A stretch of DNA of 10,909 bases from Candidatus Omnitrophota bacterium (GTDB lineage: Bacteria > Omnitrophota > Gorgyraeia > B26-G9). Positions 1 to 5,475 of the stretch are shown here, piece by piece. Numbering within the stretch: the first letter of the stretch is position 1; every line of letters starts with the position of its first letter. The position numbers and the translations under genes were made by a program. Under the pieces are notes generated by a model. It had not been told where the DNA came from. It did not search any database and worked only from the letters and a program-made list of their open reading frames with translations. Where the stretch lies: positions 1-10,909 of the forward strand of contig QNCH01000038.1 in assembly GCA_003645745.1 (NCBI GenBank). Direction: 5' to 3'.

Positions 1-103
1 CCCTGTGCTGTAGATTGGAACGTTCTGATTGAGCTAAACCGCAGGCGCAGCTTGCTGCGTTGAGGATTTACGAATGAAGAACGTTTTAAGATGCAGTACA
101 GGG
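1..103 (+). ncRNA. Putative structured RNA, long imperfect hairpin of unknown class
   Basis: Seen directly: this segment is about 50% GC in an AT-rich region and can fold into one rod. The outer stem pairs 1-10 with 94-103 (one G-U). A second 12-bp stem pairs 15-26 with 78-89. TAAACC at 35-40 pairs with 64-70 around a bulged A. CGCAG at 46-50 pairs with CTGCG at 55-59, closed by a CUUG tetraloop, a loop known to be very stable. An internal loop (27-34 opposite 71-77) interrupts the rod. The outer stem begins at base 1, so the element may continue upstream of the window. I find none of the signatures I know for SRP RNA, 6S RNA, RNase P RNA or the common riboswitches. It could be an independent small RNA, a 5' leader of the membrane-protein gene at 164, or a mobile palindrome. 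The strand is assumed from the direction of the genes. Confidence 0.4.
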
Positions 104-148
104 AAATGTCATAAAATTACAAACCAATTACGTTTGAGTATAAATAAG

Positions 149-154
149 AAAGGA
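149..154 (+). promoter_or_regulatory. Ribosome binding site fixing the start of the DUF3566-like gene
   Basis: AAAGGA lies 9 bases before the ATG at 164. It abuts the in-frame ATG at 155 and lies far downstream of the in-frame ATG at 74, so it selects 164 as the start. The ATG at 74 also lies inside the predicted hairpin of 1-103. Confidence 0.55.
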
Positions 155-163
155 ATGGTTGAA

Positions 164-484
164 ATGGCTAAACTTGAATATAAAAGTATTATGATTAAGT
201 CTGTTTTTAAATTATGCGGCAGTTTATGGTTAGTTTTAGGGTTTATTATCGCATTATTCGGCAATGGAGTGCATATAAAGATAGCTAATTATTTTTTTAA
301 GACTATGCTGCACCTTAATTTAAATATTGGTTCTTTATTCGCGGGTTTTTTGGGGGCATTATGGTTTGCAGTATTTAGCGGTATTATTGGTGGATTATTT
401 TTTGTGTTGCTTGCTGTGCTGTATAATGCTTTTGCTGTTTTTTCAGGAGGCATAGAAATAGATACGTTTGAACAAAAAAAGTAA
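164..484 (+). CDS. Small integral membrane protein, DUF3566-like
   Basis: A 106-residue protein starting MAKLEYKS. The start at 164 is chosen for its Shine-Dalgarno; a longer reading from 74 would add a non-hydrophobic extension encoded inside the upstream hairpin. Residues about 17-33 form one membrane helix, and about 56-92 form one long or two short glycine-rich helices. The C-terminus has the pattern Y-N-x(6)-GG-I-E-I (about 87-99). This resembles the end of DUF3566-type transmembrane proteins, which typically finish in a YN...GGIE(V/I) motif; that family's function is unknown. A short charged tail (DTFEQKK) follows. The tRNA-Arg gene starts only 7 bases after the stop, so the two are probably co-transcribed. 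The family call rests on motif memory and could be wrong, but a small two- or three-pass membrane protein is well supported. Confidence 0.7.
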   Translation: MAKLEYKSIMIKSVFKLCGSLWLVLGFIIALFGNGVHIKIANYFFKTMLHLNLNIGSLFAGFLGALWFAVFSGIIGGLFFVLLAVLYNAFAVFSGGIEIDTFEQKK

Positions 485-491
485 TTTTTTT

Positions 492-568
492 GCGGCCGTA
501 GCTCAAATGGATAGAGTACCAGTCTACGGAACTGGGTGTTGGGTGTTCGAGTCACCCCGGCCGCACCA
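492..568 (+). tRNA. tRNA-Arg(ACG), CCA encoded
   Basis: A complete cloverleaf can be drawn. The acceptor stem pairs 492-498 (GCGGCCG) with 558-564, the discriminator is A565, and CCA is encoded at 566-568. The D stem is 501-504 with 514-517 and its loop carries the GG pair at 509-510. The anticodon stem is 519-523 with 531-535, and the 7-base loop 524-530 reads CTACGGA, giving anticodon ACG at 526-528. The T arm is 541-545 with 553-557, with loop TTCGAGT. A34 is expected to be edited to inosine by TadA so that one tRNA reads CGU, CGC and CGA; this is established for bacterial tRNA-Arg(ACG). It lies 7 bases after a protein stop codon, so it probably matures from a shared transcript. Confidence 0.97.
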
Positions 569-603
569 TAAATATAAAATTTTTGGGCTCATTCTCAACG
601 AAA

Positions 604-723
604 AAAATTCCCCAGGTTATTTTAACCAAACTATACTCAGTGCGGTCATAAACAGGGAATTTTAGCACTCAGCGTTAGGTCGTCGTAACCCGTGTCCTCT
701 CAAGCAGGGTTTCCGCTACCTGG
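604..723. other. GC-rich island with nested inverted repeats, possible structured RNA
   Basis: Bases 631-720 are about 51% GC, far above the surroundings. Inverted pairs seen: AAAATTCCC 604-612 with 655-663 (9 bp, perfect); GGTTA 615-619 with TAACC 623-627; AGTGC 639-643 with GCACT 665-669; GTTA 674-677 with TAAC 686-689; AACCC 687-691 with GGGTT 707-711; and CCAGGT 612-617 with ACCTGG 718-723, which would enclose the whole 612-723 segment. Several of these compete with one another, so no single fold is established. I recognise no family on either strand. Confidence 0.3.
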
Positions 724-778
724 ATTTAAATAGTAGAAAAAATGGTAATCTGTGAATGAAGCGGGGAATCAATTATGG

Positions 779-844
779 ATTCCCTGCAAGCAGGACAATG
801 CCCGCTAAAAGCATTGCGGGCATCTGTCCTGCTATGCAGGGAAT
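779..844. repeat. 66-base compound hairpin, REP-like palindrome
   Basis: Three consecutive perfect stems form one hairpin: 779-788 with 835-844 (ATTCCCTGCA / TGCAGGGAAT), 789-797 with 825-833, and 798-805 with 816-823 (ATGCCCGC / GCGGGCAT). Only A834 and C824 are bulged, giving 27 base pairs around a 10-base loop (806-815). An alternative hairpin uses GGGAATC 764-770 with GATTCCC 778-784, competing for the left arm. The GATTCCC...GGGAATGACA ends resemble the dispersed REP-like palindromes common in many bacterial genomes. There is no T-run after the stem, so it is not a standard intrinsic terminator. It may still stabilise or end transcripts. Confidence 0.7.
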
Positions 845-913
845 GACAAAAATTGGGAGATGACAAACTTCAATAAATATTACTTATCCACTCAAAACTC
901 CAAAGAGTCATAA

Positions 914-1013
914 ATATTGACAATTGGCAATTCACAATTATCAATTGACAATTAAAAAAAGAATTGACTTTGAGGTAAAAATTGAAATTGGTGAATTGAG
1001 AATTTTTTAATTG
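914..1013. repeat. Heptamer CAATTNN tandem array with inverted partner
   Basis: CAATT recurs at 921, 928, 935, 942 and 949, exactly every 7 bases, with a degenerate copy at 914. The two spacer bases vary (GG, CA, AT, GA, AA). A second part carries AATTG at 962, 980, 986, 994 and 1009, close to the same spacing but looser. CAATTCAC at 928-935 is the exact reverse complement of GTGAATTG at 991-998, and the flanks also match imperfectly, so the whole forms a weak AT-rich palindrome. Similar short tandem heptamers are known in other bacteria, notably filamentous cyanobacteria. Confidence 0.65.
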
Positions 1014-1092
1014 AAAGGGTGTAATGGGGGGGGAACCTAAACACAAAATTCTGAGGAACGATTTAGAAAAAGAATAAGGAGGGTATGCGGTA

Positions 1093-3144
1093 ATGGATAA
1101 ATATAATGAGAATAGTATTCGTAACATAGCATTTGTTTCCCATTTAGGCGCAGGTAAAACATCTCTGGTGGAGGCAATACTTTATAAACAGGAAATGACA
1201 AATCGTTTGGGCAGTGTTTTGGATGGGAATTCTTCGAGTGATTATGACAAAATTGAGATTGAACGTAAAATTTCGATAAATACATCTTTATTACATTGTA
1301 TTGCAGGGAAAACTAAAATTAATTTGCTTGATACTCCAGGCTATGCTGATTTTCACCTTGAATTACTTAATGTGCTTCCTGCGGCAGATAGTGCGGTGGT
1401 GGTTGTCAGCGCTTATGACGGTATAGAAGTAGGAACTCAAAGAGCATGGGACGCGCTTGAATCTCAGAATATGCCCAGAGCAATTTTTATTAGTAAATTA
1501 GATAAGGAAAATACAGATTATTTTAAAGTTTTAGATACTTTACAGGAAAATTTTGGCAAAAAATGTATTCCGGTTTTTTTACCTATAGGCAAAGCAGAAA
1601 ATTTAAAAGGTATAGTAAATTTACTAACTAAAGAAAACTGGGATAAATTATCACAACAGGAGCAGGATAAAGCAGAACAACTGCGTAGAGGTTTGCTTGA
1701 AAGTGTAGCTGAGGTTGATGATGAATTAGTTGAAGAATATTTAGAAGGTAAAGAATTAACTGTTATAGAAATAACTAAGGCTTTAAAAACTGGAATTAAA
1801 GATAATAAAATTATTCCTGTTGTGTGTGGTAATGTATTTTCTTTGGTTGGGATTAAAGAATTAGTGCAGTTTTTTGTTGATTATCTCCCCGCGCCTTTTG
1901 ACACACAAGGCATAGAAGGCCTTGAAATTAAAACGCAGGAAAAAAAGATAGTTATGCCGCAAACAAGCGGAGCGTTTAATGCTTTTGTTTTTAAAACAAT
2001 TTCAAATCCATACGTAGGCAAATTAACGCTTTTTAAAGTTGTTTCAGGAACACTAAATTCAAACACGGAATTTTTAAACTTAAATCGGGAAGTAACAGAG
2101 CGTATTGGCCAGATTTATGTTTTACAGGGTAAAGAGCAGATTCCTGTGGATTCAGTTTGCGCTGGAGATATTGCTGCAGTAGCGAAGTTAAAAAATACAA
2201 TTACCGGCGATTCTTTATCCGACGCTAAAAATAAAATTTTGTTTAATTGTAAGGTGAACTTAGAGCCTGTAATATCTTATTCTTTAAAGCCAAAAAGCCG
2301 TCAGGATGAAGAAAAAATATCTCAAGCTCTGACAAAATTAAGCATAGAGGACCAGGGGATAAAAATTTCTATAGACCAGCAAACAAAAGAATTGATTCTT
2401 TCAGGTATGGGTAATTTGCATTTAGAAATAACTATTGCAAGGTTAAAAAATCGTTATAAAGTCGAAGTTGAGGTAGGTACGCCAAAAGTGCCTTATCGTG
2501 AAACAATTAAAAAATCCGCTAAAACGCAAGCTAAATATAAACGGCAAACTGGCGGGCACGGCCAGTATGGAGATGTTTGGGTTGAAATTGAACCGCTTGA
2601 GCATGGTAGTGATTTTGAATTTGTAAATAAGATTGTTGGTGGAGTTATTCCGAGACAATATATCCCTTCAGTTGAGAAAGGTGTACGTAAAGCAATGTCT
2701 GAAGGTGCATTAGCAGGTTATCCTTTAGTTGATTTAAAAGTAACTCTTTATGACGGTTCATATCATGATGTGGATTCTTCAGATATGGCTTTTCAGATTG
2801 CCGGAGCAATGGCTTTGCGAAAAGCAGTGTTAGAAGCGCATCCGATTTTGATTGAACCGGTTATGGATATAGAAGTTGTGATCCCTCCTGAATATATGGG
2901 TGCGATTAATGGTGACTTAAGCTCCAGGCGCGGAAAGATGCAGGGTATGGGGATTGTTGGAAAATATGAAACAATTGCTGCTCAGGTGCCGTTATCTGAA
3001 ATGCTTAAATATGCTACTGATTTACGTTCTTTAACACATGGCCGCGGTTCATATACAATGAAGTTTTCACATTATGAAGATGTGCCGGTTAAAATTGCTG
3101 AAAAAATTATTGCTCGTTCAAAAGAGACAAGCAGTAAAGACTAA
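1093..3144 (+). CDS. fusA: Elongation factor G-like translational GTPase (EF-G paralogue)
   Basis: A 683-residue protein with the full five-domain EF-G layout: G domain about 1-270, domain II about 285-370, domain III about 385-460, domain IV about 470-590 (with HDVDSSDMAFQIAG) and domain V to the end (starting near PVMDIEVVIPPEYMG). EF-G drives ribosomal translocation and, with RRF, ribosome recycling. The G boxes depart from classical EF-G: the P-loop reads SHLGAGKT (16-23) instead of AHIDAGKT, switch I reads RKISI (58-62) instead of RGITI, G3 is DTPGYADF (80-87) with Tyr for the catalytic His, and G4 is SKLD (134-137) instead of NKMD. DTPGYADF and a non-Asn G4 are features I associate with the EF-G-like / FusA2 group, so a classical fusA probably exists elsewhere. 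The start has AAGGAGGG just upstream (about 1077-1083). No str-operon genes (rpsL, rpsG, tuf) adjoin it, which also fits a paralogue. Confidence 0.9.
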   Translation: MDKYNENSIRNIAFVSHLGAGKTSLVEAILYKQEMTNRLGSVLDGNSSSDYDKIEIERKISINTSLLHCIAGKTKINLLDTPGYADFHLELLNVLPAADSAVVVVSAYDGIEVGTQRAWDALESQNMPRAIFISKLDKENTDYFKVLDTLQENFGKKCIPVFLPIGKAENLKGIVNLLTKENWDKLSQQEQDKAEQLRRGLLESVAEVDDELVEEYLEGKELTVIEITKALKTGIKDNKIIPVVCGNVFSLVGIKELVQFFVDYLPAPFDTQGIEGLEIKTQEKKIVMPQTSGAFNAFVFKTISNPYVGKLTLFKVVSGTLNSNTEFLNLNREVTERIGQIYVLQGKEQIPVDSVCAGDIAAVAKLKNTITGDSLSDAKNKILFNCKVNLEPVISYSLKPKSRQDEEKISQALTKLSIEDQGIKISIDQQTKELILSGMGNLHLEITIARLKNRYKVEVEVGTPKVPYRETIKKSAKTQAKYKRQTGGHGQYGDVWVEIEPLEHGSDFEFVNKIVGGVIPRQYIPSVEKGVRKAMSEGALAGYPLVDLKVTLYDGSYHDVDSSDMAFQIAGAMALRKAVLEAHPILIEPVMDIEVVIPPEYMGAINGDLSSRRGKMQGMGIVGKYETIAAQVPLSEMLKYATDLRSLTHGRGSYTMKFSHYEDVPVKIAEKIIARSKETSSKD

Positions 3145-3155
3145 AAGGCTAAAAT

Positions 3156-3160
3156 GAGGT
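3156..3160 (+). promoter_or_regulatory. Ribosome binding site supporting a TTG start
   Basis: GAGGT lies 6 bases before TTG at 3167 and 9 before a second TTG at 3170. No ATG or GTG is available in this frame before the prepilin leader, so a TTG start is required. Using 3167 gives the leader MLIRIKKIG. Confidence 0.6.
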
Positions 3161-3166
3161 AATATT

Positions 3167-3550
3167 TTGTTGATAAGAATAAAAAAAATAGGATTTACAT
3201 TAATTGAAGTTGTGATTGCTTTAGCAATTTTAGGTATGGGGTTAACCGCGGTAATGGGTTATCTGCCTGTAGCATTCAGGGCATCTAAAAAGGCGGATGA
3301 TTTAAGTAAAGCAACTTTAATTGCCAGAAGTTTATTTGAAGAGATTAAAGACGCGGCTAAGGATAATATTACTAATATTGTCTCTTCAGAGTATCAAAAT
3401 TATGCGGATTATCCTGGTTTTGAATATAAAGTTGACGCTGACCTCTTAGGCCAGATATGTACAGTAACTATTACAGTGCGTTGGAAGTTTTATGGAGAAC
3501 AAAATGAGGAAAAGTTTGAAACTAAAATTGTTAAATATAATGCTGGATAA
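3167..3550 (+). CDS. Type IV pilin-like protein / pseudopilin (PilV/GspI-like)
   Basis: A 127-residue protein with a textbook class III signal. The basic leader MLIRIKKIG is followed by FTLIEVVIALAILGMG, giving prepilin peptidase cleavage after Gly9, N-methylated Phe10 and the conserved Glu at +5 (Glu14). Residues 10-30 are the hydrophobic helix that anchors the subunit in the inner membrane and packs the fibre core. The remaining ~95 residues form a small globular domain rich in short strands. Size and the ALAILGMGL helix suit a minor pilin or type II secretion pseudopilin of the PilV/GspI kind. It starts at TTG, 22 bases after fusA, and ends 23 bases before yebC. No other pilus or secretion gene is present, so its assembly machinery must be encoded elsewhere. 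I cannot decide between pilus, secretion and competence roles. Confidence 0.85.
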   Translation: MLIRIKKIGFTLIEVVIALAILGMGLTAVMGYLPVAFRASKKADDLSKATLIARSLFEEIKDAAKDNITNIVSSEYQNYADYPGFEYKVDADLLGQICTVTITVRWKFYGEQNEEKFETKIVKYNAG

Positions 3551-3573
3551 CTAATAGATAGAGGAGTTATTTT

Positions 3574-4326
3574 ATGTCAGGACATTCAAAATGGGCAAGT
3601 ATTAAACACAAAAAAGCAGCAACTGATGCGAAAAGAGGTAAAATATTTACAAAAATTACAAAGGAATTAACTATAGCCGCGCGTACAGGAGGCGGAGACG
3701 CAGCAGTTAATCCGCGGCTGCGTTTAGCTATATCTAAAGCAAAAGAATCAAATATGCCTAAAGATAATATTGAAAAAGCAATTAAAAAAGGTACAGGTGA
3801 ATTACCTGGTGTTATTTATGAAGAAATTACTTATGAAGGTTATGCCCCGGGTGGTGTAGCAGTTTTGGTTGAAGTTTTAACAGATAATAAAAATCGTGCT
3901 GCAGCTGAAATACGCAGTATTTTTACTAAAAAAAATGGAAATATGGCAGGTACTGGTTCTGTGGGCTGGCTTTTTAAAAAGAAAGGCCTGATTTTGGTAG
4001 ACAGCACTCAGGTTGAAGAAGATAAGCTTATGGATATAGTTTTAGAACATGGCGCTGAAGATATGGTTACTGAGGATAAAACTTATGAGATCAGCATTGC
4101 GGCTAAAGATTTTGAAAATGTAAAAAAGGCGGTTGAGGATAATCAAATTGCTTATTCTTCTGCTGAGATTACAATGATTCCTGATAATACAGTAAAAATC
4201 AGCGATAAATCGATTGCACAGCAAGTGTTGAATTTAGTCAGTACTCTTGAAGACCATGATGATGTGCAAAATGTATATGCTAATTTTGATATTCCAGACG
4301 AAATTTTAGAAAAAATTGAGGGGTAG
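3574..4326 (+). CDS. yebC: YebC/PmpR family protein (TACO1-like)
   Basis: 250 residues, the normal family length, opening with the invariant MSGHSKWASIKHKKAATDAK and continuing with IFTKITKELTIAAR, NPRLRLAISKAKESNMPKDNIEKAIKKG and YEGYAPGG, all family hallmarks. The family was long annotated as DNA-binding regulators. The mitochondrial member TACO1 and bacterial YebC proteins have been linked to helping ribosomes through proline-rich stalling sequences, so a cytoplasmic translation-assisting role is possible. GAGGAG at 3560-3565 serves as ribosome site. ruvC starts 8 bases after the stop; yebC upstream of ruv genes is a common bacterial arrangement, so co-transcription is very likely. Identity is secure, while the molecular role is not decided by sequence. 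Confidence 0.97.
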   Translation: MSGHSKWASIKHKKAATDAKRGKIFTKITKELTIAARTGGGDAAVNPRLRLAISKAKESNMPKDNIEKAIKKGTGELPGVIYEEITYEGYAPGGVAVLVEVLTDNKNRAAAEIRSIFTKKNGNMAGTGSVGWLFKKKGLILVDSTQVEEDKLMDIVLEHGAEDMVTEDKTYEISIAAKDFENVKKAVEDNQIAYSSAEITMIPDNTVKISDKSIAQQVLNLVSTLEDHDDVQNVYANFDIPDEILEKIEG

Positions 4327-4334
4327 AGGGCAGG

Positions 4335-4844
4335 ATGCGGGTTTTGGGGGTTGATCCTGGGTTAAATTGTACAGGTTATGGAGTAGTTGAACAGAATCAG
4401 CAAAATCAAAAAATTATTTTAACCACAGGTGTGGTTAAAACTTCTTCTAAGCTCAGTATGAGCATAAGGTTAAATAAAATTTATACAGTTTTAAAAGAAA
4501 TAATTAAAATATATTCTCCTGATGTTTTAGCTTTAGAACAAATATATTCGCATTATAAAAATCCGAGTACAGCAATCTTAATGGCACATGCAAGAGGAGT
4601 GATTTGTTTGCTTGGCAGCGCTAAAATGCCTGTTATAGGATATGCTGCGAAAAGAGTCAAACAAGCAGTTACCGGTACAGGCGGCGCAACTAAATTACAG
4701 ATACAGAAGACAGTAAAACAAATTTTTAATTTAAACGATATCCCAGAGCCTAATGATATTGCTGATGCTTTAGCTCTAGCTTTAACTCATATTGATATTG
4801 CTAAAAAGAATTTTTTATATTCATCGTTAAATAAAAAAAGATAG
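4335..4844 (+). CDS. ruvC: Crossover junction endodeoxyribonuclease RuvC
   Basis: 169 residues, normal for RuvC. This is the dimeric, metal-dependent nuclease that cuts Holliday junctions symmetrically to finish homologous recombination. The RNase H-like fold's acidic residues are all visible: Asp7 in MRVLGVDPGL, Glu68 in LALEQIY, and Asp141 and Asp144 in PNDIADALALALTH, matching the D-E-D-D tetrad of characterised RuvC. The stretch RVKQAVTGTGGATKLQIQ (108-125) corresponds to the conserved basic segment near the active site. The start ATG follows a GAGGGG/GAGGG stretch spanning the yebC end. ruvA begins 4 bases after the stop, fitting coordinated production of the resolvasome. All key residues are present, so it should be active. 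Confidence 0.98.
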   Translation: MRVLGVDPGLNCTGYGVVEQNQQNQKIILTTGVVKTSSKLSMSIRLNKIYTVLKEIIKIYSPDVLALEQIYSHYKNPSTAILMAHARGVICLLGSAKMPVIGYAAKRVKQAVTGTGGATKLQIQKTVKQIFNLNDIPEPNDIADALALALTHIDIAKKNFLYSSLNKKR

Positions 4845-4848
4845 CTTT

Positions 4849-5475
4849 ATGATTTGTCGTATTCGTGGAAAGATTATTCAGAAAAATGAAAATTCAATCT
4901 TAATTGATGTCAATGGCTTAGGCTATGATCTGCTTATGCCGCAAGGAGTGCTTAAATGTTTAAAAGTTGACCGCGGGAATGTGGAATTTGTGACGTTTCA
5001 TTATTTACATATAGAACATTCCAGAAGCATCCCAATATTGATTGGTTTTTTAAATGAAGTAGAAAAGGAATTTTTTGAAAAGATTATTACTGTTTCAGGT
5101 ATTGGACCAAAAGCCGCGGTTAGGGCGATTAACGAACCAATTGCGGAAATTGCCAGGGCAATTGATTGCGAAGACATAAAATTTTTAAAATCTCTGCCAG
5201 GCATAGGACAGCAAAAAGCAAGGCAGATTATTGCTAAACTACAGGGCAAGGTTGGAAAATTTGCTTTGATACAATCTTCCGGAAAGACTGAACCTGAAGT
5301 TCACAACACTAAATCTGGCCTTATCGCGGAAGCCGTTAGTGTGCTGTTGCAATTACAGTATAAAAAACAAGAAGCAGAAAGAATGGTTAAAGAGGCATTA
5401 GAAAGAAACCTGGAACTTAAAAATTCAGAAGAGCTTTTAAATGAAGTCTATAAACAAAGAGTTAAACATAAATAA
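4849..5475 (+). CDS. ruvA: Holliday junction branch migration protein RuvA
   Basis: 208 residues. RuvA tetramers clamp the four-way junction and load RuvB motors. Domain I (about 1-65) is the OB-fold, opening MICRIRGKII with VNGLGYDLLMP at 21-31. Domain II has two helix-hairpin-helix motifs, VSGIGPKAA (82-90) and SLPGIGQQKARQII (115-128). A variable linker (about 140-155) leads to domain III (about 156-203), a small three-helix RuvB-binding module. No clear Shine-Dalgarno precedes the ATG. It lies 4 bases after the ruvC stop, so translation is probably coupled. The last 35 bases overlap ruvB. The family assignment is firm. Confidence 0.97.
   Translation: MICRIRGKIIQKNENSILIDVNGLGYDLLMPQGVLKCLKVDRGNVEFVTFHYLHIEHSRSIPILIGFLNEVEKEFFEKIITVSGIGPKAAVRAINEPIAEIARAIDCEDIKFLKSLPGIGQQKARQIIAKLQGKVGKFALIQSSGKTEPEVHNTKSGLIAEAVSVLLQLQYKKQEAERMVKEALERNLELKNSEELLNEVYKQRVKHK

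Larger units (their letters stand above)
569..1092. other. Geneless, repeat-rich intergenic region upstream of fusA
   Basis: I see no convincing coding region in these 524 bases; the open frames lack codon character and ribosome sites. The region holds the GC-rich island 604-723, the compound hairpin 779-844, the direct repeat ATGACAAA at 843-850 and 860-867, the CAATTNN array at 914-1013, and a run of eight G at 1026-1033. TTGACA at 917-922 with TATCAA at 939-944 (16-base spacing) is a weak candidate promoter for the downstream operon, but it falls inside the AATT repeats and may be coincidental. No clear intrinsic terminator follows the tRNA. Confidence 0.7.

Noticed and set aside
74..163. 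N-terminal extension of the small membrane protein to the ATG at 74
   Set aside because: It lacks a ribosome site, would be encoded inside the predicted hairpin of 1-103, and adds residues unlike the hydrophobic core. The ATG at 164 has AAAGGA at good spacing.
468..665. Open frame across the tRNA-Arg gene on the + strand
   Set aside because: It overlaps a complete tRNA and the preceding gene's end, and encodes no recognisable protein.
674..680. GTTAGGT as an integron attC core site
   Set aside because: The heptamer fits GTTRRRY, but no matching RYYYAAC partner is found at a suitable distance and there is no integrase or cassette structure.
779..844. Compound hairpin as a CRISPR repeat or intrinsic terminator
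   Set aside because: There is a single copy with no spacer pattern, and no T-run follows the stem.
870..1285. Minus-strand open frames upstream of and into fusA
   Set aside because: They run through AATT repeats and antisense to a strongly conserved GTPase, with low-complexity translations and no ribosome sites.
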